Part shown: in pieces, positions 49,774 through 56,379 of the stretch
How the letters are laid out: every line of letters begins with the position of its first letter
Position numbering within the stretch: the stretch's first letter is position 1
NCBI GenBank assembly: GCA_016184125.1
Contig: JACPDG010000050.1
Span: 1 to 58,623 of the forward strand
DNA: 58,623 bases
Direction: 5' to 3'
DNA from: Candidatus Rokuibacteriota bacterium
Lineage (GTDB): Bacteria; Methylomirabilota; Methylomirabilia; Rokubacteriales; CSP1-6
Made by a program: the position numbers and the translations under genes
Notes under the pieces: model-generated
The model's input: the letters and a program-made list of their open reading frames with translations, nothing else
Database searches by the model: none
What the model was told of the DNA's origin: nothing

Positions 49774-49853
49774 GACTGGTGGATGACCTCGCTGATCTGG
49801 AGCTCGGGGGTGATGTTCGTGAAGCTCGGGTACATGACGGACACACGAATCAT
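49770..49853 (-). pseudogene. 27-residue EthD-family stub fused from both protein ends
   Basis: ATG 49853 with GGGGAGGTC upstream encodes 27 residues: the first nine, MIRVSVMYP, are the usual EthD N-terminus, and the rest, FTNITPELQISEV and HQS, looks like the EthD C-terminus (typically ..P.FTDI.PVIQISEV). The 70-75 residues in between, carrying the ferredoxin-like core, are missing, in frame. The TGA overlaps the flavoprotein ATG. It has an intact promoter and ribosome site, so it is probably still translated and may now serve to couple translation. Confidence 0.5.
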
Positions 49854-49887
49854 GGCGGACCTCCCCGGCTGCGCTGCCGGTGCGCTC

Positions 49888-49917
49888 ACGCTAAGCGGTG
49901 GGCGGATACGGTGTCAA
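49888..49917 (-). promoter_or_regulatory. Promoter of the EthD stub / FAD dehydrogenase operon
   Basis: Minus strand: perfect TTGACA (plus 49912-49917), 18-base spacer, TAGCGT (49888-49893), then about 28 bases of leader with a ribosome site before ATG 49853. The opposite strand of this 203-base gap must also hold the promoter of the E1 gene at 50057; I could not pick it out. Confidence 0.55.
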
Positions 49918-50056
49918 GCGAGCGCGCTCACCGTGCGGCGGCGTGGGGTGTCCGGCCCAGGTCGTGGTTGATCGGCACCCCCGTCCTGCCGTACCTTCGC
50001 GGGACACGGCGTTGTCATCGAACCCGACACCCTCGCGACAGGAGCACACCCGCGCC

Positions 50057-52024
50057 ATGACGCTGACCGGCGACGTCCTCGAGAGCTTCTACACGACCAT
50101 GGTGAAGATCCGGCGCTTCGACGAGCGGACGACCGAGATGTTCAACCAGGGACTGGTCAAGGGCACGGCGCACAGCTACGTCGGCGAGGAGGCGGTGGCG
50201 GCCGGCGCATGCGCGGCTCTCCGGCAGGAGGACTTCATCGTCGGCAACCACCGCGGCCACGGTCACTGCATCGCGAAGGGCGCCCGCACCGACCTGATGA
50301 TGGCGGAGCTGCTGGGACGGCAGGACGGCTACTGCCGCGGCCTCGGCGGCTCGATGCACATCGCGGCCCTCGAACTCAACATCCTCGGCTGCAACGGCAT
50401 CGTGGGCGCCGGGCTCCCGATCGGCACCGGCGCGGCGCTCGCCGCGAGCATCCGCCGGACCGACCAGGTCGTGATCATCTTCTTCGGCGACGGGGCCTCG
50501 AACCAGGGCGTCGTGCACGAGTCGCTCAACCTCGCTGCGGTGTGGACGCTGCCGGTCATCTTCCTGTGCGAGAACAACCAGTACGCGCTCTCGACCGCGA
50601 CGCGGCGCACGACCGCCGGCGAATCGATCGCGTTGCGCGCCACCCCGTATGGCATCCCCGGTGTTCGCGTCGACGGCAACGACGTGCTCGCCGTCCACGA
50701 GGCGGTGCGCACAGCCGCCGCGCGGGCGCGCGCGGGTCAGGGCCCGACGCTCATCGAGGCCCTGACGTACCGCTGGGGCGATCACTCGATGCGCGCGAAC
50801 TTGCCCGCGTATCGCACGAAGGACGAGGAGCGCGAGTGGATCGAGCGCGATCCCGTGGCGCGCTTGCGGAGCTCGCTCCTCGACGGCGGACACGCCCCGC
50901 CGCTCCGGCTCAAGGAGCTCGAGGAGTCCGTCGAGCTCGAGCTGGACCAGGCGCTGGCCTTCGCGCAGGCGAGCCCGGAGCCGAGCGTCGAGCTGATGGA
51001 CGCGGCGGTCTCTATCCCGACGCCCTCGATCCCGGAGCCGCCGCTGGCGACGACGCGCGAGGTGACGATGGTGCAGGCGCTCAACGAGGCGCTCGCCCAC
51101 GAGATGGCGCGGGACGAGCGCGTGTTCCTGATGGGCGAGGACGTGGGGCTCATCGGGGGGATCTTCGGCGTGTCGCGGGGGCTGCGCGAGCGGTTCGGCG
51201 AGGACCGCGTGCGCGACACGCCGATCTCGGAAGCGACGTTCGTCGGCGCCGGTGTCGGCGCGGCGATCGCCGGCCTCCGCCCCGTCGTCGAGGTCCAGAT
51301 CTTCGACTTCGTCGCGCTCGCGATGGACCAGATCGTGAACCAGGCGGCGAAGTTCCGCTTCATGCTCGGCGGCAAGCCGACCGTGCCGCTCGTGATTCGC
51401 GGACCGCAGGGTGGCGGCATCCGCCTCGCCGCGCAGCACTCCCAGAGTCTCGAGGCGTGGTTCGTCCACGTGCCCGGGCTCGTCGTCGTGGCGCCCTCGT
51501 CGCCTGCGGATGCCAAGGGCCTCCTGATCTCCGCGATCCGCGACGACAACCCGGTCATCTTCCTCGAGCACAAGGCCCTCTACGCCGTGAAGGGGCCGGT
51601 GCCCGAGCAGGCGTACGCGATCCCGATCGGCCGCGCGGCGGTGAAGCGGGAAGGCAGGGACGTGACCGTCGTCGCGACGCAGGCGATGGTGGCGCGCGCG
51701 CTCGCCGCGGCCGCGGAGCTCGACAAGGACGGCATCAGCGTCGAGGTCATCGATCCGCGGACGCTCGTCCCGCTCGACGAGGCGACGATCCTCGCCTCGG
51801 TCCGCAAGACGCACCGGCTCGTCGTCGCGCACGAGGCGGTGAAGCGCGGCGGCTTCGGCGCGGAGATCGCGGCGCTCGTGGCCGAGCAGGCGCTCGAGGA
51901 CCTCGATGCGCCGATCGTCCGCGTGGCCGGCCGTGCGAATCCCATGCCGTACAACGACGGGCTCGAGCGCGCGACCGTCCCCACGCAGCAGGACATCGCC
52001 GCGGCCATCCGCGGCCTCATGTGA
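50057..52024 (+). CDS. Fused E1 alpha-beta subunits of a 2-oxoacid/acetoin dehydrogenase
   Basis: A 655-residue thiamine-diphosphate enzyme. Residues 1-320 are E1 alpha: [40 protein letters not shown] and the ThDP motif [20 protein letters not shown] with CENNQYA. Residues 335-655 are E1 beta: [60 protein letters not shown] and [20 protein letters not shown]. In most bacteria the two chains are separate. No lipoyl E2 or E3 gene is adjacent, so partner proteins are encoded elsewhere or the enzyme acts alone. The ribosome site (AGGAG) is rather far, about 14 bases before the ATG. Confidence 0.9.
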   Translation: MTLTGDVLESFYTTMVKIRRFDERTTEMFNQGLVKGTAHSYVGEEAVAAGACAALRQEDFIVGNHRGHGHCIAKGARTDLMMAELLGRQDGYCRGLGGSMHIAALELNILGCNGIVGAGLPIGTGAALAASIRRTDQVVIIFFGDGASNQGVVHESLNLAAVWTLPVIFLCENNQYALSTATRRTTAGESIALRATPYGIPGVRVDGNDVLAVHEAVRTAAARARAGQGPTLIEALTYRWGDHSMRANLPAYRTKDEEREWIERDPVARLRSSLLDGGHAPPLRLKELEESVELELDQALAFAQASPEPSVELMDAAVSIPTPSIPEPPLATTREVTMVQALNEALAHEMARDERVFLMGEDVGLIGGIFGVSRGLRERFGEDRVRDTPISEATFVGAGVGAAIAGLRPVVEVQIFDFVALAMDQIVNQAAKFRFMLGGKPTVPLVIRGPQGGGIRLAAQHSQSLEAWFVHVPGLVVVAPSSPADAKGLLISAIRDDNPVIFLEHKALYAVKGPVPEQAYAIPIGRAAVKREGRDVTVVATQAMVARALAAAAELDKDGISVEVIDPRTLVPLDEATILASVRKTHRLVVAHEAVKRGGFGAEIAALVAEQALEDLDAPIVRVAGRANPMPYNDGLERATVPTQQDIAAAIRGLM

Positions 52025-52031
52025 GCAGGCG

Positions 52032-52106
52032 GCTCGAGGAGCGCCACGGCTGTGCCGGGGCGCTGCCGAGCGCGGGGGGCTTGGGGGGCTTCGATAGTCC
52101 CCCCAT
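52032..52106 (-). repeat. Modular hairpin repeat, copy R14
   Basis: GCTCGAGGAGCGCCACGGCT, GTGCCGGGGCGC, then GGGGGGCTTCGATAGTCCCC and CCAT. Nearly the same as R1. It begins eight bases after the E1 stop and ends 20 bases before the next ATG, leaving just a ribosome site in between. Confidence 0.85.
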
Positions 52107-52126
52107 CAAAATCGGAGGCCATCGCG

Positions 52127-53368
52127 ATGAAGATCACGCGGGTCGAGACGCTTCACTGTGACGGCGGCTGGCGGCCGTGGACGTTCGTCCGGATCCAGAC
52201 CGACGACGGCCTCGTCGGCTGGGGCGAGTGCAGCGACAATCGCAGCCCGTTCGGGATCGCCGGCTGTGTCCGTGACCTGCAAGACCTCCTGATCGGCCAG
52301 GACCCTCGTCCGGTCGAGCGCCTGTACTGGGACATGCTCCGGCGCACCCGCCAGAATCTCGGCGGCGTGAGCCACAAGGCGATCGCCGGCATCGAGCTGG
52401 CCCTCTGGGACATCAAGGCCAAGGCGCTCGGCGTGCCCGTGTACGAGCTCTTCGGCGGACCGCTGCGCGACCGCGTGCGGCTCTACTGGTCGCACTGCGG
52501 CACCACCCGCGCCCGTCTCGGCCACCTGCTCGGCACGCCGCCGCTCCGGACCTACGACGACGTCGCCGCGCTCGGCCGGGAGGTCGTCGCGCGCGGGTTC
52601 ACCGCGCTCAAGACGAACATCGTGATCCCCGGTGACCCGGCGACCGTCTACTTCCCGGGGTTCGGGAGCGGGATCAACACCACCGACGGCGCGCCGACCG
52701 TCGAGATCCTCCGCGCGATCGAGCGGCTCGTCGGCACCTTCCGCGACGCCGTGGGCCCCGACGTCGGCCTCTGCCTGGACCTGAACTACAACTTCCGCAC
52801 CGAAGGCGTGCTCCGCATCGCGAAGCTGCTCGAGCGCTTCGACATGCAGTGGCTCGAGTACGACAACTGGGACGCGCGCGCGCTCCTCCAGATTAAGCAG
52901 TCGACGTCCACGCGGATCGCCTCCTGCGAGAGCCTGGTCACCGTGCGCCAGTACCGCCCGTTCCTCGAGCTCCAGGCGACCGACGTCGCGATCGTCGACG
53001 TGCCGTGGAACGGGTTCTCGCAGTCCGTCCTGATCGGCCGCATGGCGGAGACGTACGAGATCAACATCGCGCCCCACAACTACTACAGCCACCTGGCCGA
53101 CCTCCACTCCCTGCACCTCTGCGCCGTGCTGCCCAACGTGCGGATCATGGAGATCGACATCGACGACGTGCCGTGGAAGGGCGAGCTCGTCACGCGCCCG
53201 CCGGTCATCGAGAACGGCCACATCCTGGTGACGGGGGCGCCAGGGTGGGGCGCGGACATCGACGAGGAGGTGCTGCGCGCGCACCCGTGGCCGCGCACGT
53301 CCGGCGCTGCGCCGCAGATGTTCTACGGGATGAGCACGGAGAGCCTCGGGTCGCGCCCGAGCGGGTAA
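52127..53368 (+). CDS. Mandelate racemase/muconate lactonizing (enolase superfamily) enzyme
   Basis: A 413-residue enolase-superfamily protein; ATG 52127 has TCGGAGG eight bases upstream. MKITRVETLHCDGGWRPWTF begins the capping domain; AGIELALWDIKAKALGVPVY is the family signature. Metal ligands are read as Asp in LCLDLNYNF, Glu in QWLEYDNW and Glu in IASCESL; the acid/base region has ALKTNIVIPGDP and INIAPHNYYSHL with a His. This plan resembles galactonate/sugar-acid dehydratases or racemases, but the substrate cannot be assigned. An extra loop (VYFPGFGSGINTTDGAP) is uncommon. Confidence 0.85.
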   Translation: MKITRVETLHCDGGWRPWTFVRIQTDDGLVGWGECSDNRSPFGIAGCVRDLQDLLIGQDPRPVERLYWDMLRRTRQNLGGVSHKAIAGIELALWDIKAKALGVPVYELFGGPLRDRVRLYWSHCGTTRARLGHLLGTPPLRTYDDVAALGREVVARGFTALKTNIVIPGDPATVYFPGFGSGINTTDGAPTVEILRAIERLVGTFRDAVGPDVGLCLDLNYNFRTEGVLRIAKLLERFDMQWLEYDNWDARALLQIKQSTSTRIASCESLVTVRQYRPFLELQATDVAIVDVPWNGFSQSVLIGRMAETYEINIAPHNYYSHLADLHSLHLCAVLPNVRIMEIDIDDVPWKGELVTRPPVIENGHILVTGAPGWGADIDEEVLRAHPWPRTSGAAPQMFYGMSTESLGSRPSG

Positions 53369-53394
53369 CCGCTCAAGCAGTTCTCGGCGAGGCG

Positions 53395-53772
53395 TGTTCC
53401 TCGACGGGGCGAGGCGGACGCCGCTCGCGCGCCCGGACGTCTGTCGAGGACCCGAAGCTCCTCACCGGCCGCGCGACCTACGTCGACGACGTCAAGCTCC
53501 CCGGCATGCTGCACGCCGCCGTCCTCAGGAGCCCGCACGCTCACGCCCGCATCGCGCGGATCGAGACGAGTCGCGCGCGGAGCCGGCCCGGCGTCTTCGC
53601 GGTGCTGACCGGCGAGGACGCGCGCCAGCTCTCGAACCCGCTCCCCGCCTTCTGCGCCGAGCCCGTGGTCGAGTACGGCGTCAAGGGCGGTGGGGAAGGT
53701 GGACGGATGATCGCGCCGGCCGCGGTCGCGAGCGCCGTCGAGGACGCGCTGGCCCCGTTCGCCGTGCGCGCG
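53395..53772 (+). pseudogene. Xanthine-dehydrogenase-family stub: N-terminus joined in frame to C-terminus
   Basis: In one frame, 53443-53676 gives the start of a molybdoenzyme large subunit (EDPKLLTGRATYVDDVKLPG, MLHAAVLRSPHAHARIARIE, GVFAVLTGEDARQL, PAFCAEPVVEY), and from 53677 it continues directly with the far end (GVKGGGEGGRMIAPAAVASA, VEDALAPFAVR) including the catalytic glutamate loop. About 600 residues between are missing, with the frame kept. There is no clear start codon and the tail runs antisense into the toxin stub. Confidence 0.8.
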
Positions 53773-53777
53773 GCGCT

Positions 53778-53984
53778 CAAGCGCCGCGGCTCGCAGCCCC
53801 CAGCGCACGCAACAGCGCCATCCGTGGTGAACGGCGCCACGGCGATGTCGCCCTCACCGGTGAGGAGGTAAATCGCCTGAGCGCCGATCACGACCACGGC
53901 CGCGCGCTGATCGCCCAGAGCATCGAGAGCGTCAAGGAGCCCGCGGCGCGCGAGGACGTACTGCGGCTCAGGTGCGCCAGGCAC
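53778..53984 (-). pseudogene. N-terminal stub of AbiEii-like nucleotidyltransferase toxin
   Basis: GTG 53984 opens a frame reading QYVLARRGLLDALDALGDQR, AAVVVIGAQAIYLLTGEGDI and AVAPFTTDG, the N-terminal part of a nucleotidyltransferase-type toxin (GAQAIY is the usual G-motif region; the DxD-like part is beginning at TTDG). After about 60 residues it loses meaning and becomes antisense to the molybdoenzyme stub. It overlaps the end of the antitoxin pseudogene by 17 bases, as in an original toxin-antitoxin pair. Confidence 0.6.
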
Positions 53985-54144
53985 GCTCGTTCTCCGCCAT
54001 CTAGGCCATCAGTGCGTCCGCCTCGGCCGGCCCGCGACCGGGGCTCGACAGGAGATCGACCGCCACCTGGCTCGGCGCCGCGAACACGATACCGTCGCGC
54101 TCCCAGGTGCGCTCACACCCCGGCCCGGGAGACCGATCAGATAC

Positions 54145-54174
54145 TTGACCTTACAATCGTCGGGCGAATATAAA
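54145..54174 (+). promoter_or_regulatory. Promoter carried by the insert
   Basis: TTGACC (54145-54150), 18-base spacer, TATAAA (54169-54174), then six bases to GTG 54181. This is AT-richer than its surroundings and among the strongest promoters in the window; the transcript would be leaderless. Confidence 0.6.
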
Positions 54175-54180
54175 GGCGAC

Positions 54181-54590
54181 GTGACGTTTGGTCGCTGGGC
54201 CGAGCCGACGTGGCGCAAGCGTTTCCGCGCCCCGTACGTCCACCTCGTCTTCGGGGCCCGGCAGACGGGAAAGTCGACGCTGCTGCGGCAGCTCCTCCCC
54301 GAGGCGGCGGTCTGGCTCGACTCCTCCCGTCCCGGGGAGCGTGCAGAGTATCTGCGGGATCCGGACCGTCTCGTCCAGCGGTGCCGGGCGCTGCCCCGCA
54401 CAAAGGCGCCGGCCGTCGTCGTTGTCGACGAGGCGCAGAACGTACCCGCCATCTTCGACGCGGTCCAGCACCTCTACGATTCCGACAAGACGCGGTGGCG
54501 CTTCGTGCTGTGCGGAAGCTCCGCGCGCAAGCTCCGCGTCACCGGCGCCAATCTCCTGCCGGGTCGATCCATGCTCTACCGTCCCGGGTG
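54181..54590 (+). pseudogene. N-terminal half of a DUF4143-type AAA ATPase
   Basis: From GTG 54181: VHLVFGARQTGKSTLLRQLL is a Walker A motif, APAVVVVDEAQNVPAIFDAV Walker B, and FVLCGSSARKLRVTGANLLP then GRS the sensor region, all typical of AAA_14/DUF4143 ATPases. These normally continue another 200-250 residues with the DUF4143 domain; here the frame ends at the insert border and then reads meaningless sequence to 54789. Such proteins are frequent genomic-island passengers. Confidence 0.75.
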
Positions 54591-54688
54591 CAGGTGCGCT
54601 CGTACACCACCGAGTCGAACGGCGAGACAAGCAGCATGTTCGCTCCAGCATCGGCGGCACGCAGGTCGACCGCGGCTCAGCGAGCGGC

Positions 54689-55195
54689 TCAGCGACCATC
54701 CCGATCGCGCTCCTCCTCGTCGATCAGGCTCTGAAGGAACTGCCTGTCGGCCAAATCGGAAGGGCGAACAGTCTCCTTGGTACGGATGAGAGCGCGCTTG
54801 CTGGCCACCGGAATGAGGACGCCGCCGACCTCCATCGCTCCAGCGTCCTGCATCACGTCCGAGTACGTCAGTCCGCACGCCCGACCCATGAGATCCACGA
54901 TCACCTCGTCGGCGACTCGGACGACGGCATACCGGCGGACGTCGTCATCGGCAACCTCGTCTGCGGCGCGGTCGGTCAAGACCCGGAGAGCCGACTTGAC
55001 CCGCGCTATGTTCCCGGGCGAATCGTCCACCAAGAGGTCGATGTCCCGGGTAGTGCGCGCACCGCCGTGAGCGATCACGGCGAAGCCGCCGATGAGGACG
55101 TAGCGAGCGCCGGACTCGTTCAGCGACCGGCAGATGCGGACGAGGTCTTCGACCTGCGGCGCACGAGCGTACGGGCGATCGTTCGCAGCGTCCAC
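54689..55195 (-). CDS. MNT-type nucleotidyltransferase (probable toxin or antitoxin of a pair)
   Basis: A 168-residue protein from GTG 55195. SGARYVLIGGFAVIAHGGAR followed by TTRDIDLLVDDSPGNIARVK has the GG...DxD layout of the polymerase-beta nucleotidyltransferase superfamily, and VIVDLMGRACGLTYSDVMQD is typical of small solitary members. Related proteins act in type IV and MNT-HEPN-like toxin-antitoxin systems by transferring AMP or other nucleotides. The upstream gene overlaps it by 76 bases. Unlike its neighbours it appears intact. Confidence 0.75.
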   Translation of the reverse strand: MDAANDRPYARAPQVEDLVRICRSLNESGARYVLIGGFAVIAHGGARTTRDIDLLVDDSPGNIARVKSALRVLTDRAADEVADDDVRRYAVVRVADEVIVDLMGRACGLTYSDVMQDAGAMEVGGVLIPVASKRALIRTKETVRPSDLADRQFLQSLIDEEERDRDGR

Positions 55196-55362
55196 GCGTC
55201 GGCCTCCTCGAAGCTCCGGAAGCGGTAGACGCCGCGAGGGACCAGGTCGGGTACGGGACGGAGTGCCGCGGCGGTGCGGAGCAGACGGCGAGCGTCTTCC
55301 CAGTCCCCCTTGACCGGTCGGTGACCAACGACCTTGCCCTGTTCGTGGCGGCCGGCGTCCAT
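55120..55362 (-). CDS. Small partner protein of the nucleotidyltransferase
   Basis: An 80-residue protein from ATG 55362 with GAGAGG upstream. Its centre (WEDARRLLRTAAALRPVPDL) and the motif GVYRFRSFEEADAWTLR are what I associate with small proteins encoded directly before nucleotidyltransferase genes, likely antitoxins. It overlaps the downstream gene by 76 bases. The pair resembles a toxin-antitoxin operon; which partner is toxic cannot be told from sequence. Confidence 0.6.
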   Translation of the reverse strand: MDAGRHEQGKVVGHRPVKGDWEDARRLLRTAAALRPVPDLVPRGVYRFRSFEEADAWTLRTIARTLVRRRSKTSSASAGR

Positions 55363-55505
55363 GAGACCTCTCCGTGCGGACCTCGGCGGCCCGCATTGGG
55401 CAGCATAGCAGCAAACGTTCCTGGCGCTCGGCGGGTCAACCTGAACATCACGGACCTGATCACGGACACTGTCGCCGACGACCGATGCCGAGCGATGCCG
55501 GCCGT

Positions 55506-56288
55506 TCAGGCGCGGGCGCGGGCGTCGCGCAGCATCGCGATCAGCGAGGCTCTGGCGTCGGCCGCCGTCGCGACTTCGACCGGGAACGTGATGCGCACGC
55601 TGTGACGGCGGTCGCCGGTCCGGAGCCGGAGCTTGAAGCCGAGGCGGTCGACCGCGACCATCGTGGCCTCGTCGGCCGGCTCGCCGGCGAGCGCGCGCGC
55701 GTAGAGCACGAGCGCGTCGGGATGGTCGCGGTTCATGTGCTCCATGATCCCGGGCGCGACGTCGGCGAGCGGGTCGGGCCGAGCGGCGCCGTAGTCTTCG
55801 GCGGTCACCCAGTCCATCGCGCCGAACCCACCGACGTAGTACACGTCGATGACGTCAAGCCGCCAGAAGCGGAAGTCGTCGAACTCCACCCAGTACGACG
55901 CGTTGTCGTGCCGCGCGAGATACGTCGCGCGGACGTCGTCGAGGTCCGCCGTGGCGACCGGGCGAACCTCCCCCATCAGCGTCACGCGCGCGTGCGCGAG
56001 CGGATCGCCGGCGACCTCGGGCTGCGTGACGAACAGGCTGGCCCGCGGGTCGGCCGCGATGTTCCGCGTGTGCATCGCCATCGAGCTGACGAGGAACAGC
56101 GGCCGGCCACTCGCGTCGACGGCGTACGGCATCAGCGACGCGAAGGGATGCCCCGGATGCTTGCGAGACACGCTCGCGAGCGTGCCGAAGCGGGCGACGT
56201 CCAAGAGCGTGCGGGCGCGCTCGGCGTAGGTCGGCTCGGGCACGGGCGGACGTCCATCGCTCTGCGGAGACGAGGCGTGTCGGCTCAT
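55506..56288 (-). CDS. HugZ/HutZ-like heme-utilization protein (PNPOx-like plus DUF2470)
   Basis: A 260-residue protein. Residues 20-165 are a pyridoxamine-phosphate-oxidase-like split barrel (FGTLASVSRKHPGHPFASLM, LFLVSSMAMHTRNIAADPRA, YWVEFDDFRFWRLDVIDVYY), and residues 180-255 a DUF2470 domain with GIMEHMNRDHPDALVLYARA. The combination is that of HugZ/HutZ heme-degrading or heme-storage proteins; the NRDH motif can supply a heme ligand. A TACCAT box lies six bases before ATG 56288, so the mRNA may be leaderless. Confidence 0.85.
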   Translation of the reverse strand: MSRHASSPQSDGRPPVPEPTYAERARTLLDVARFGTLASVSRKHPGHPFASLMPYAVDASGRPLFLVSSMAMHTRNIAADPRASLFVTQPEVAGDPLAHARVTLMGEVRPVATADLDDVRATYLARHDNASYWVEFDDFRFWRLDVIDVYYVGGFGAMDWVTAEDYGAARPDPLADVAPGIMEHMNRDHPDALVLYARALAGEPADEATMVAVDRLGFKLRLRTGDRRHSVRITFPVEVATAADARASLIAMLRDARARA

Positions 56289-56379
56289 AGCCCCATGGTA
56301 CGGGGCGACGGAAGCGCCGCAGCCCCGGCGTCCGCCTCGTCTCGCGCTGACGCGGCTGACTCGGACGCGGGTTTTCCGC

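Larger units (their letters stand above)
54104..54601. other. 476-bp insert between 11-bp direct repeats
   Basis: CAGGTGCGCTC occurs at 54104-54114 and 54591-54601. Between them (54115-54590) lies foreign material: a promoter and the first 135 or so codons of a DUF4143-type ATPase. The two repeats flank it exactly and the antitoxin frame closes across one copy. No transposase or terminal inverted repeat is visible, so this is either the shrunken remainder of a larger insertion or a capture by double-strand-break repair. Confidence 0.65.
53968..54676 (-). pseudogene. Antitoxin-like gene split by an insertion and a nonsense mutation
   Basis: Piece 1 (54602-54676) reads VDLRAADAGANMLLVSPFDS then VVYERT. 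Piece 2 (53968-54103) continues WERDGIVFAAPSQVAVDLLS, SPGRGPAEADALM, A, a TAG at 54001-54003, and MAENERAWRT. Joining them through one copy of the 11-bp repeat CAGGTGCGCTC restores the frame exactly (..YERTWERDG..). The TAG most likely was TGG (ALMAWMAENERAW). The protein resembles the C-terminal part of AbiEi-like antitoxins paired with nucleotidyltransferase toxins. The N-terminus is missing. Confidence 0.6.

Noticed and set aside
19075..52106. Interpreting the dispersed hairpins as a CRISPR array.
   Set aside because: Copies are scattered over more than 30 kb with variable internal stems, no regular spacers and no cas genes.
19075..52106. Calling every hairpin repeat an intrinsic terminator.
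   Set aside because: No T-run follows any copy, and several lie upstream of genes in the same operon rather than at operon ends.
54104..54601. Calling the 476-bp insert an insertion sequence.
   Set aside because: It has direct repeats but no terminal inverted repeats and no transposase; listed as an insert of unknown mechanism.
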